DNA from: JBBRDU01 sp038230335 | GTDB taxonomy: Bacteria > Verrucomicrobiota > Verrucomicrobiia > Chthoniobacterales > UBA10450 | Direction: 5' to 3' | Length of the DNA: 64,000 bases | Assembly: GCA_038230335.1 (NCBI GenBank) | Contig: JBBRNL010000009.1 | Span: forward strand, 1-64,000 | Shown here: piece after piece, positions 53,567-61,673 of the stretch | Layout of the letters: each line of letters opens with the position of its first letter | Position numbering within the stretch: the first letter of the stretch is position 1 | The notes under the pieces: generated by a model | What the model was told of the DNA's origin: nothing | The model's database searches: none | Seen by the model: the letters and a program-made list of their open reading frames with translations, nothing else | Position numbers and translations under genes: made by a program

Positions 53567-54622
53567 TTGCGCGTTGTGACCGATCACATTGCCACCAAGG
53601 TCGCCGTCATAGGCGCTTCCGGATACGCCGGCGAAGAGCTCGTGCGGCTGTTGTTGGGCCATCCTCTGGTGGATTTGACGACGGTGACATCACGCCAGTC
53701 CGCCGGTAAAACAGTCGCCGAAGTCTTTTCCCGTTTTGCCCATCATGCGAAAGCGCAGTCGCTGACTTTTACGGATCCGAAAGACGGGAAGATGGCGGAC
53801 GTGGCGGAAGTTGTTTTCCTGGCCCTGCCTCACGGTGTCTCGGCTGAAGTCGGAGCGGCCCTGATCGAACAGCGTGTGCGCGTGGTGGATCTGAGCGCCG
53901 ACTTTCGCATCCGCGATTCAAAAGTTTATCGGGAATTTTATGGTCGGGAGCACCCCGCGACCGAGCTGTTGGGGCGCGCCGTTTACGGTTTGCCCGAGGT
54001 CTATCGTGAAAAAATCCGCAACGCCGAACTGGTGGCGAGTCCCGGTTGTTATCCGACAAGCATTCTGCTGCCGCTTGTGCCGTTATTGCGGGAGCAAATG
54101 ATCGATCAAAAGAGAATCCTGGTCACGAGCCTGAGCGGCGTCACTGGCGCGGGTCGGAAGCTCGAGGCAGATTATTTATTCGCCGAATGCAACGAGAGCA
54201 TGCGTCCTTACGGTGTGCCGAAACACCGGCACCTGGCCGAAGTGGAACAGGAGCTGTCGGTCGCGGCGGGCGAGGCGATCATGGTCCAATTCACGCCCCA
54301 CCTTGTGCCGGTGAGCCGGGGAATCGTTTCCACGATTTATACCGATCTGAACGGCGCGGGTGACGCGGCCATGATCCGGTCCATTTTCGAGAATGCGTAT
54401 GGAGGAGAACCGTTTGTTCGCCTTTTGCACGAGACCCGATTGCCGGACACGAAGAATGTCGTAGGCACAAATTTCATCGATCTCGCCTGGAGGCTCGATC
54501 CCCGGACGAATCGACTTATTATGATGAGCGCGATCGACAATTTGACCAAGGGCACAAGCGGCCAGGCGATTCAATGCTTCAACCTGATGCGCGGCTATGC
54601 CGAGACTGCTGGGCTCCTCTAA
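53567..54622 (+). CDS. argC: N-acetyl-gamma-glutamyl-phosphate reductase
   Basis: NADPH enzyme forming N-acetylglutamate semialdehyde in arginine synthesis. About 350 residues; N-terminal Rossmann VAVIGASGYAGEELVRLLLGHP; catalytic Cys in VASPGCYPTS; GVTGAGRK and KHRHLAEVEQ follow; the C-terminal NLTKGTSGQAIQCFNLM is typical. Start is TTG 53567 or GTG 53576. First of five arg genes in a row (C-J-B-D-F), six bases before argJ. Confidence 0.97.
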   Translation: MRVVTDHIATKVAVIGASGYAGEELVRLLLGHPLVDLTTVTSRQSAGKTVAEVFSRFAHHAKAQSLTFTDPKDGKMADVAEVVFLALPHGVSAEVGAALIEQRVRVVDLSADFRIRDSKVYREFYGREHPATELLGRAVYGLPEVYREKIRNAELVASPGCYPTSILLPLVPLLREQMIDQKRILVTSLSGVTGAGRKLEADYLFAECNESMRPYGVPKHRHLAEVEQELSVAAGEAIMVQFTPHLVPVSRGIVSTIYTDLNGAGDAAMIRSIFENAYGGEPFVRLLHETRLPDTKNVVGTNFIDLAWRLDPRTNRLIMMSAIDNLTKGTSGQAIQCFNLMRGYAETAGLL

Positions 54623-54628
54623 AGGAGA

Positions 54629-56050
54629 ATGTCGCGGCCCCTGGCCGCGTCGATTGAAATGAAAGCATCGGATTCCAGACAACAAACTTTTCGCCAGATC
54701 TCCGGATCGATCTGCGCGCCTCTCGGCTTCAAGGCGGCCGCGGTTTTTTGTGACATCAAAAAACTCGGCACGGGCAAAGGCTCGGAGAAGGGGAAGAAGC
54801 GTGACCTCGCTCTGATCGTTTCCGATGTTCCAGCGGCGGTCGCCGGAATGTTTACGAGCAACCAGGTGTGCGCCGCACCGGTGAAGTTGAGCGCAGATCA
54901 TGCCGCGCGAGAATTCGCCCGGGCTATCGTGGTGAATTCCGGAAACGCCAACGCGTGCACCGGAAAGCAGGGCATGAGAGACGCCAAAAGCATGGCACGT
55001 CTCGCGGCCTCTTCTGTAGCGGCGGTCTATGACCGCCGACCTTCCGCAGATCCCACGGCGGTCGTAGACCGCTATAGGATCAAAGGCGCGGACGTGTTGG
55101 TCTGTTCGACCGGTCGAATCGGCGTGTCCATGCCGATGAAGAATGTGGAACGAGGCATCCGCGCGTGCGCACCTTTGCTCACTCGATCCGTTAGGCAGGC
55201 CCAGGATGCGGCCGAAGCGATTATGACGAGCGACACGCGGCGCAAGGAAATCGCGGTCGAGTTTCAAATCGGCCACGCACGCGTTCGTATTGGTGGAATC
55301 TGCAAAGGCGCCGGGATGATTCAACCCGGGATGAGCCCAAAGGGGAGCGCGGTCGGATTGCACGCGACCATGCTTGCCTTCATTACGACTGATGCGGCGG
55401 TCCAATCCGTCTTCTTAAAACGGGCGCTCGAAACGGCCGTGGCGGAAAGTTTTAATCGCATCACGGTCGACGGAGACATGAGCACGAATGACTCGGTCAT
55501 TCTTTTGGCTAACGGATTGGCCGGCAATCGACGGCTCGATCGGATTTCGCCTCACCGGCGCAGATTTCAAGAAGCGTTGAACTTCGTTACGCTGGAGCTG
55601 GCCAAAATGATCGTGCGCGACGGTGAAGGCGTTTCGCGTTTCGTGTCGGTGCGGGTGCGCGGAGCACGGAGCGCGAAAGAGGCGGAAGCGGCCGCGCGGT
55701 CCATCGCCAACAGTTCACTGGTCAAAACCAGCTGGTGCGGGGGCGATCCGAATTGGGGTCGAGTCTTGTGCGCGGCCGGATATTCCCGCGCCCGGATCGA
55801 CGAATCGATCGTCGACATTGGCTATAGCTTGCCGGGCGCTCGCAAAATTCTGTTCGCCTTTCGCGGCGGCCGCCCGACGATCGCGTCATTCTCGAATCTG
55901 GCCCGGATCACGTCGGCGCCGGAGTTCGATCTGTATGTCGATCTTCATGCCGGGACCGGCGAGTTCGTAATCTATGCGAGCGATCTGACGGAGGACTATG
56001 TCAGCTTCAACAAAGGGAACGTGACTGATCCGTTGAGCCTGGGAGGCTAA
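54629..56050 (+). CDS. argJ: Bifunctional ornithine acetyltransferase / N-acetylglutamate synthase
   Basis: Recycles the acetyl group of N-acetylornithine. Self-cleaving N-terminal-nucleophile-like enzyme: the nucleophile is Thr247 in LHATMLAFITTD, preceded by GICKGAGMIQPGM; FNRITVDGDMSTNDSV and SSLVKTSWCGGDPNWGR are typical. Between MARLAAS and KGADVLVCSTGRIG it carries about 20 extra residues (SSVAAVYDRR ... AVVDRY) encoded by a palindromic element at 55009-55075 that is absent from ordinary ArgJ. The ATG at 54629 lies only one base after AAAGGAG and just before a GC hairpin (54633-54649); an ATG at 54659 is an alternative start. Confidence 0.96.
   Translation: MSRPLAASIEMKASDSRQQTFRQISGSICAPLGFKAAAVFCDIKKLGTGKGSEKGKKRDLALIVSDVPAAVAGMFTSNQVCAAPVKLSADHAAREFARAIVVNSGNANACTGKQGMRDAKSMARLAASSVAAVYDRRPSADPTAVVDRYRIKGADVLVCSTGRIGVSMPMKNVERGIRACAPLLTRSVRQAQDAAEAIMTSDTRRKEIAVEFQIGHARVRIGGICKGAGMIQPGMSPKGSAVGLHATMLAFITTDAAVQSVFLKRALETAVAESFNRITVDGDMSTNDSVILLANGLAGNRRLDRISPHRRRFQEALNFVTLELAKMIVRDGEGVSRFVSVRVRGARSAKEAEAAARSIANSSLVKTSWCGGDPNWGRVLCAAGYSRARIDESIVDIGYSLPGARKILFAFRGGRPTIASFSNLARITSAPEFDLYVDLHAGTGEFVIYASDLTEDYVSFNKGNVTDPLSLGG
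55009..55075 (+). repeat. In-frame palindromic element, copy B (argJ)
   Basis: Begins CTCTTCTGTAGCGGC, with arms GCGGTCTATGACCGC (55022-55036) and GCGGTCGTAGACCGC (55058-55072). Each arm is itself a hairpin, and the arms are inverted repeats of each other at 14 of 15 positions. Read as SSVAAVYDRR...AVVDRY in argJ, in the same frame as copy A at 25279. Its length keeps the frame open. Confidence 0.85.
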
Positions 56051-56052
56051 GA

Positions 56053-56928
56053 ATGGAAGAGATTATCTCCAAAGCGGCTACGCTGCTCGAAGCGCTTCCT
56101 TATATTCAAAGATTTCGCGGCGAAGTCTTCGTGGTGAAATACGGAGGCAGCTTCATGGATTCACCCGACGCAGAGGTGAGGCATCGGCTGGCCCGCGACA
56201 TCGTTTTTCTGGAAGCGGTCGGCATTAATCCCGTGGTCGTGCACGGCGGCGGCAAGGCGATCACTCGTGCGGTGGAAGCAGCTGGATTGGAGGCAAGATT
56301 TGTGCGGGGCCAGCGCGTGACGGACGCGCCCACGGTCGAAATTGTGGACCGCGTTCTCTCGCGCGAGATTAATCCGGAGGTCGTAAAAGCCATTCAGGAC
56401 TTTGGAGGCAAGGCGCGCGGATTTGCCGGCACTGATATTTTCCGTTGCCGAAAATTAAAGCCGGCCGGAGGCGAGGTGGAAGAGATAGACCTTGGATTCG
56501 TGGGCGACGTCTACGAAGTGAATGTTGATCCGCTGCGCGAATGTATCCGTCGCAATATCACTCCGGTAATTAGTCCAACCGCGAAAGGCGAGGACGGAAA
56601 AATTTACAACTGCAACGCCGATGTGGCGGCCGCGAAAACGGCCATCGCGCTGAAGGCGCGGCGGCTCGTCTTTATGAGCGACGTGCCGGGTTTATTGAGG
56701 GAACCGACCGACGACGCGACACTAATGACTCATCTGCGCGCGGCCGAGGTGCCCGAGTTGAAGAGCGGCGGCGTCATCGATCGCGGAATGATTCCGAAGG
56801 TGGACAGCGCGGTTCGAGCGATTGAGAGCGGCGTGGAGAAGGTGCAGTTTGTGGACGGGCGCATTCCGCACTCGGTCTTGCTTGAGATCTTTACCGATGC
56901 CGGGGTTGGGACGGAGGTGGTTCTTTGA
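56053..56928 (+). CDS. argB: Acetylglutamate kinase
   Basis: Phosphorylates N-acetylglutamate in arginine synthesis. 291 residues with EVFVVKYGGSFMD, NPVVVHGGGKAIT, GLEARFVRGQRVTD, TPVISPTAKG, YNCNADVAAAKTAIALKA and the SDVPGLL block of the amino acid kinase family. The N-terminal helix ISKAATLLEALPYIQRF is typical of the arginine-inhibited, hexameric type, suggesting feedback control. It starts two bases after argJ and its TGA overlaps the possible argD TTG. Confidence 0.97.
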   Translation: MEEIISKAATLLEALPYIQRFRGEVFVVKYGGSFMDSPDAEVRHRLARDIVFLEAVGINPVVVHGGGKAITRAVEAAGLEARFVRGQRVTDAPTVEIVDRVLSREINPEVVKAIQDFGGKARGFAGTDIFRCRKLKPAGGEVEEIDLGFVGDVYEVNVDPLRECIRRNITPVISPTAKGEDGKIYNCNADVAAAKTAIALKARRLVFMSDVPGLLREPTDDATLMTHLRAAEVPELKSGGVIDRGMIPKVDSAVRAIESGVEKVQFVDGRIPHSVLLEIFTDAGVGTEVVL

Positions 56929-58217
56929 AAGAAGAAAACGCCGAACGTCCAACGTCCAACGTGCAACGTCCAATTCAGAGTGTGCAGGAGACTTTTGCGC
57001 AGTTCGTCGTTCCTTCCTATGGGCGCTTCGATCTTGTGATGGAGCGCGGGGAGGGGAGTTATGTTTGGGATGTCGAGGGTCGGCGCTACCTTGATTTTGG
57101 AGGAGGTATCGCAGTCTGCTCGTTAGGGCATGCTAACGTCGAGGTCACCGACGCGCTCGTCGCGCAGTCCCGCACACTGCTCCACGTTTCCAATCTTTAT
57201 TATAATGAGCCGCAGGGCCGGCTCGCCCAAAGACTGGTCGAATTGATCGGGCCGGGTCGTTGTTTTTTCTGCAACAGCGGCGCCGAAGCGAACGAAGGGC
57301 TGTTCAAACTGGCGCGGAAATTCGGTCATGAGAGCGGCCGCTACGAAATCATCGCCACATTTGAATCATTCCACGGACGCACCCTGGCCGGGATTGCAGC
57401 GACCGGTCAGGAGAAGGTGAAGAAGGGCTTCGGGCCCATGGTCGAGGGATTCAAACACGTGCCATTCAACGATCTCAATGCGATGCGAAAAGCGATTGCG
57501 CCCACGACGGTGGCCATTCTGATCGAGCCGATCCAGGGTGAGAGCGGCGTGACCGTGGCGACGCCGGAGTATTTGCTCGGATTGCGTCAGCTTTGCGACG
57601 AGCGCAATCTGCTCCTGCTCTTTGATGAAGTGCAGGCCGGTCATTTCCGCACCGGCAGATTCCAAAGCTGGCAGCGGATCCTTGAGGTAGGCGGTTCGGT
57701 GAACAGTCCCTACCTGCCGGATGGCATCTCCATGGCTAAGTCGTTAGGCGGAGGTTTTCCCATTGGCGCGTTCTGGGTGCGGGAAAAATATGCCGACCTG
57801 CTTTCGCCCGGCACGCATGCGACCACCTTTGGCGGAACGCCGCTCGGTTGCGCCGTTGCACTCAAGATTCTCGAAATCATCGAACGAGATCATCTGGCAC
57901 AAAATGCCAGCGACGTGGGCGAGTTTCTCGCGGGAGAGCTAAAATCTTTGCAACATCGGTTTCCACAAATCATTTGGGACGTGCGCGGCTTCGGATTGAT
58001 GATCGGAATCGAATTCGATTCGACCGCTCCGGCCTTTTCCCAGGGAACAAGATCGCCCGCCTTGCAGGTGGTTGATCGCTTGCATGCCAGAAATTTGCTG
58101 ACTGTGCCCGCTGCAACTTCAGTGGTCCGCCTGCTGCCCGCGCTGAATCTCAGCCGCGCCGAAGCCGAGGAAGGACTCGATGCGATCAAGTCTGTCGTAG
58201 AAAGTTTGAACGATTGA
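56925..58217 (+). CDS. argD: Acetylornithine aminotransferase
   Basis: PLP enzyme converting N-acetylglutamate semialdehyde to N-acetylornithine. Class III aminotransferase motifs: YLDFGGGIAVCSLGHANVEV, FFCNSGAEANEGLFKLAR, ESFHGRTLAGIAATGQ, LLLFDEVQAGHFRTGRF and PLP Lys in GISMAKSLGGGFPIG. The TTG at 56925 overlaps argB (TTGA), but the first ~18 codons are a translated micro-repeat (56937-56973) and not family-like. An in-frame GTG within (56961) or after the repeat could be the true start. It holds two TCGTTAGG motifs (57120, 57741). Confidence 0.95.
   Translation: MKEENAERPTSNVQRPIQSVQETFAQFVVPSYGRFDLVMERGEGSYVWDVEGRRYLDFGGGIAVCSLGHANVEVTDALVAQSRTLLHVSNLYYNEPQGRLAQRLVELIGPGRCFFCNSGAEANEGLFKLARKFGHESGRYEIIATFESFHGRTLAGIAATGQEKVKKGFGPMVEGFKHVPFNDLNAMRKAIAPTTVAILIEPIQGESGVTVATPEYLLGLRQLCDERNLLLLFDEVQAGHFRTGRFQSWQRILEVGGSVNSPYLPDGISMAKSLGGGFPIGAFWVREKYADLLSPGTHATTFGGTPLGCAVALKILEIIERDHLAQNASDVGEFLAGELKSLQHRFPQIIWDVRGFGLMIGIEFDSTAPAFSQGTRSPALQVVDRLHARNLLTVPAATSVVRLLPALNLSRAEAEEGLDAIKSVVESLND
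56937..56973 (+). repeat. AACGTCCAAC micro-repeat at the argD start
   Basis: Four near-exact tandem words of 8-10 bases: AACGCCG, AACGTCC, AACGTCC, AACGTGC, AACGTCC. Read in frame it gives ERPTSNVQRP. Related words, in the other orientation, lie at 22389-22426 and, decayed, at 41668-41700. Confidence 0.7.
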
Positions 58218-58249
58218 AGGACTAAGAAAATGCGCTTTACGCCACGGCT

Positions 58250-58332
58250 GTCATCCCGAACGGACGTGAGGGACCTCGCATATTCACTCGGCGCAGGTGA
58301 GATTCCTCGCTGTCTGCGCAGCTCGGGATGAC
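58250..58332. repeat. Palindromic dispersed repeat with GTCATCCCGA ends
   Basis: GTCATCCCGA (58250-58259) and TCGGGATGAC (58323-58332) are perfect ten-base inverted ends of an 83-base element filling the argD-argF gap. Inside are GAGGGACCTCGC and GGTGAGATTCCTCGC, further partly paired. A half copy lies at 41038-41092. There is no open frame, so it is a REP/MITE-like element rather than a gene. Confidence 0.75.
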
Positions 58333-58388
58333 GCCGTTCTAGTACTCTATGAAAATCCGTATCAATCTGTGGCTCGAATGATCTCTTT

Positions 58389-59291
58389 ATGTCTGTGAAA
58401 CACCTTCTCAGCATCGAAGGCCTTAACCGGCCGCGGATCGACACAATCCTGCGGATGACAGCCGATCTAAAGAAGAACCGGGGCAAGGTCTCGTCCAAAC
58501 CCTTGGCCGGCCAAACCTGGGCTTTGATCTTCTCGAAACCTTCGACGCGCACGCGGGTCTCCTTTGAGGTCGGTATCCGCGAACTCGGGGGCGAATCCAT
58601 TTATCTGAATGCCTCCGATGCGCAGCTCGGCCGCGGTGAACTCATCAAGGACACCGCGCGCGTGCTCGCTCGCATGGTGCATGGCGCGGTCATTCGCACG
58701 TTCGCGCAAAGCGATATCGAAGAGTTCGCCGAGTTTTCCAATGTGCCCACGATTAACGCGCTGACCGATGACGAGCACCCCTGCCAGATCCTGGGCGACA
58801 TTTTCACGATTCAGGAAAAGCGCGAAAGCATGGCCGGCAAGGTGGTCACTTTTGTGGGAGACGGAGCGTCCAACACGGCTCAGTCGTGGTTGTTCGCGGC
58901 GGCCCCGCTCGATTTCGAATTGCGCATTGCGTCGCCCAGGCGTTATCAGCCTCGTCCTGACCTGATCAAGCGGGCCGGCGGCCGCGTCATTTGTACCGAT
59001 GATTTGCAGGAAGCCGCGCGCGGAGCGGATGTGTTATACACCGATATCTGGGTCTCGATGGGCCGGGAAGGGGAAGAGGCGCGCCGCGAAGCCGAGCTCG
59101 GCCCCTATTGGATCAACGAGTCGCTCGTCCAACTGGCCAAGCCGGACGCGCTCGTCATGCATTGTCTGCCCGCGCACCGTGGACAGGAAATTGACGAGAA
59201 GACATTCGAAGCGCACGCCGCCACCATTTTCGATCAAGCCGAGAATCGACTGCACGTGCAGAAGGCCATTCTGGCTGAGCTGGTCGATTGA
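58389..59291 (+). CDS. argF: Ornithine carbamoyltransferase
   Basis: Forms citrulline from ornithine and carbamoyl phosphate. 300 residues with the carbamoyl-phosphate motif SKPSTRTRVSFEVG, HGAVIRTF (HxxxxR), LTDDEHPCQILGD (HPxQ) and the ornithine site HCLPAHRGQEI. Normal length. Lies after the dispersed repeat, 171 bases beyond argD, so it may have its own promoter or be separated by the palindrome. Confidence 0.97.
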   Translation: MSVKHLLSIEGLNRPRIDTILRMTADLKKNRGKVSSKPLAGQTWALIFSKPSTRTRVSFEVGIRELGGESIYLNASDAQLGRGELIKDTARVLARMVHGAVIRTFAQSDIEEFAEFSNVPTINALTDDEHPCQILGDIFTIQEKRESMAGKVVTFVGDGASNTAQSWLFAAAPLDFELRIASPRRYQPRPDLIKRAGGRVICTDDLQEAARGADVLYTDIWVSMGREGEEARREAELGPYWINESLVQLAKPDALVMHCLPAHRGQEIDEKTFEAHAATIFDQAENRLHVQKAILAELVD

Positions 59292-59310
59292 CCGCTACCT
59301 CGGGAATTAC

Positions 59311-60585
59311 ATGCAATTAGAACCCGAGTTGATCAGGGCGGAAGCGGCCGTTCGCAATAGTGAAGAGCGTTACCGCGAACTGCTGGCATCGGTCACTGAC
59401 TATATATATACGGTGCGGCTGCATAACGGGGCCGTCATCGAGACGTCGCACGGTCCCGGTTGTCTTGCCGTGACCGGATATCAGCCCGAGGAATATGCGA
59501 TCGATCCAAATCTGTGGCATCGCATGGTCCACCCGGACGATCGTACCGCCGTCGTGGCGAATGCCGCTCAGATGGCGGAAGGGAAAGTGCCGCCGAAGAT
59601 TGAACACCGCATCTTTCATCGGGACGGTTCGATCCGATGGGTGCGGAATCAACGAGTCCCGCATTACAGTCCGGAAGGACGTTTCGCTGGCTACGACGGC
59701 CTTGTCTCGGACGTCACGTCGCGCAAACAGGCGGAGGAAGCGCTGACCGAAGCGAATGTGCGTTTGCGCGAGGTGCTAGCCAGCCTGACCAAATCCCATG
59801 AGGAGTTGAAGGCGACACAAATGCAGCTGATCGATGCGGAAAAGCTCCAAACGATCGGACAACTCGCGGCGGGCGTGGCGCACGAAGTGAAGAATCCACT
59901 GGCCGTCCTTCAGATGGGGCTTGGCTATCTGGCGAAGCAGCCCGAATCGGAAGCTGAGCAGACCGCCATGGTCGTTAAGGAAATGCGCGATGCGGTCAAC
60001 CGCGCCGATGCGGTCGTGGGAGATCTGCTCGAGTTCGCCGCTCCCAAGCAGCCGGAATTACGCGACCGCGAGGTCGAACCGCTTATCCGGCGCTCTCTCA
60101 CTCTGGTCCGCCACGAATTGAATGCGGCTAAGGTTCGGGTAGTGACGAATTTTGCCGGCAGCCTGCCGGCTTGCCGGCTCGATTCGAACAAGATCAAGCA
60201 GGTCTTTGTGAACCTGTTTACCAACGCCTGCCACGCCATGCCTGACGGTGGCGTTCTCGCGATTACAACGTCTTACCATCAGCTGAGCGAGAGCGATATT
60301 AACGGCGTGGCTCGAAGCCGGACCGGACCCCGCTTTAAGCCCGGCGATGGAGTCGTCCTGGTCGAAATCGCGGACAACGGCACCGGAATTCCGGAAGAGA
60401 AGCTATCCAAGATATTTGATCCCTATTTTACGACCAAACCGACCGGGAAGGGGACCGGCTTGGGGTTGACCGTCACAAAAGCGATCATCGACATGCACGG
60501 AGGGTGCATCAGCGTTAGGAATGGCGTTGAGGCCGGTGTCATTGTAACGGTGATTCTGCGAAGCCGGGATAAAGATGAGAAATAA
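59311..60585 (+). CDS. PAS-domain sensor histidine kinase
   Basis: 424 residues from the ATG at 59311 (the frame is open back to 58999 inside argF). Residues 15-145 form a PAS domain with PAC-like end (RDGSIRWVRNQRVPHYSPEGRFAGYDGLVSDVTSRKQAEE), then a coiled coil. HisKA has the phospho-acceptor His191 in AAGVAHEVKNPLAVLQ. HATPase follows with N-box VNLFTNACHAMPDGG, G1 DNGTGIP and G2 GKGTGLGLTVTK. No membrane segment, so it is a cytoplasmic (NtrB-like) sensor. It overlaps the receiver gene by 11 bases. Confidence 0.93.
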   Translation: MQLEPELIRAEAAVRNSEERYRELLASVTDYIYTVRLHNGAVIETSHGPGCLAVTGYQPEEYAIDPNLWHRMVHPDDRTAVVANAAQMAEGKVPPKIEHRIFHRDGSIRWVRNQRVPHYSPEGRFAGYDGLVSDVTSRKQAEEALTEANVRLREVLASLTKSHEELKATQMQLIDAEKLQTIGQLAAGVAHEVKNPLAVLQMGLGYLAKQPESEAEQTAMVVKEMRDAVNRADAVVGDLLEFAAPKQPELRDREVEPLIRRSLTLVRHELNAAKVRVVTNFAGSLPACRLDSNKIKQVFVNLFTNACHAMPDGGVLAITTSYHQLSESDINGVARSRTGPRFKPGDGVVLVEIADNGTGIPEEKLSKIFDPYFTTKPTGKGTGLGLTVTKAIIDMHGGCISVRNGVEAGVIVTVILRSRDKDEK

Positions 60586-60946
60586 CAAACCGAAAATCCT
60601 GATCGTGGATGACGAGAAGGGATTTACCAAATTGACCAAGCTGACCCTGTCGGATTATGAAATCTGCGAGGAGAACAATCCGGCCCGCGCACTCGAAACC
60701 GCTCGCCGTTTTCAGCCCGACCTAATTTTGCTCGATGTGGTTATGCCTGATTTTGACGGTGGCGATATTGCCGCGCAACTCCAGGCTGAAGCGTCGCTCA
60801 GGAAAGTCCCGATTATTTTTCTGACCGCAATTGTGACGGAAAAGGAGACGAAGAAGCGCCAGCTCTTCGGCGGGTTCCCATTTATCTCCAAGCCGGTCAC
60901 CCCGGAAAAACTGACGGAGGAAATCGAGAAATATTTGGCGGTTTGA
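60575..60946 (+). CDS. Single-domain response regulator (REC only)
   Basis: 123 residues, a receiver domain alone: acidic pocket ILIVDDEKG, phospho-acceptor Asp54 (LILLDVVMPDFDG), Thr in IIFLTA and Lys in PFISKPVTPEKL. No output domain, so it acts by protein interaction or in a phosphorelay. It is the partner of the overlapping histidine kinase. Confidence 0.92.
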   Translation: MRNNKPKILIVDDEKGFTKLTKLTLSDYEICEENNPARALETARRFQPDLILLDVVMPDFDGGDIAAQLQAEASLRKVPIIFLTAIVTEKETKKRQLFGGFPFISKPVTPEKLTEEIEKYLAV

Positions 60947-61022
60947 GGCGAGGCCTCGTGATCTTTGGGGGAGTGATAAGAAGGGCTTGCTCGCAACCAC
61001 GGCGCGAACGTAGACCGATTCA

Positions 61023-61544
61023 GTGTTTGGAATGATGAAGAAGATAATCCTCGTGATGTTGGGCGCGGCGTTGCTCGCTCGCCATTGTCCCGCCGCGAAT
61101 TCCGACGTGGAGATTCACTGCGTGGCCCGGAAAGTGGACGAAGTAAACAAGAGTTCGACGGAAAGCATGGCCCATCTGCAGGAGCATTGGACCTATGAGG
61201 TCACGGTGGAAAATAAGACCTTCAAGGAGCTCTCCGCGGTCGAGGTGGCCTACCAGATCTTCTATAAGAAAGAAGAGTTGGGGAATCGAAAAGAGGACAA
61301 ACCTCAGCGGCAGACCGGAACCGTTACGATCGGGGTTTTGAAGCCTCACGAGAAGAAGTCATTCACGACCAATGCGGTGGAGCTGAAGAAAGCCCACTTG
61401 AACAATGGTTACTATTATCCTGATGGGGGCAGGCAGGCCGCCCAGGACAGCCTGGTAGGGGTTTGGGTGCGTCTTACGCAGGGAGGCCAGCAGTTCGCCG
61501 AGTATTCCAATCCTTCCACTCTTTTAAGGGAGAAATGGGAGTAA
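61023..61544 (+). CDS. Secreted protein of unknown function
   Basis: About 173 residues. N-terminal signal segment (MKKIILVMLGAALLARHCPAAN), then a beta-rich domain with WTYEVTVENKTFKELSAVEVAYQIFYKKEELG and VLKPHEKKSFTTNAVELKK, resembling an immunoglobulin-like or FxLYD-type extracellular module. Start is GTG 61023 or ATG 61032. No enzyme motif seen. Confidence 0.6.
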   Translation: MFGMMKKIILVMLGAALLARHCPAANSDVEIHCVARKVDEVNKSSTESMAHLQEHWTYEVTVENKTFKELSAVEVAYQIFYKKEELGNRKEDKPQRQTGTVTIGVLKPHEKKSFTTNAVELKKAHLNNGYYYPDGGRQAAQDSLVGVWVRLTQGGQQFAEYSNPSTLLREKWE

Positions 61545-61673
61545 GACCAAGCGACCTCCTGAGCGGGGTGCCCGAGGTTCGAACTTGAACTGCGGATCAA
61601 GACGTGCTGCGTGCGTCGCGGCTGCTCGCCTGCAATCACCGACCGCTCGCCGCTCGCACTTCAGAAAGAAATA

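Noticed and set aside
55009..55075. Idea that the extra ArgJ residues are an intein or frameshift artefact
   Set aside because: The insert is only about 20 codons, keeps the frame open and matches the element at 25279, so a repeat insertion explains it better.
54176..55405. 409-codon minus-strand frame across argC/argJ
   Set aside because: Antisense shadow of two well-supported enzymes; composition is Arg/His/Ser-rich and not protein-like.
61570..61610. T-arm-like GGTTCGAAC sequence suggesting a tRNA
   Set aside because: No acceptor, D or anticodon arm could be built around it on either strand.
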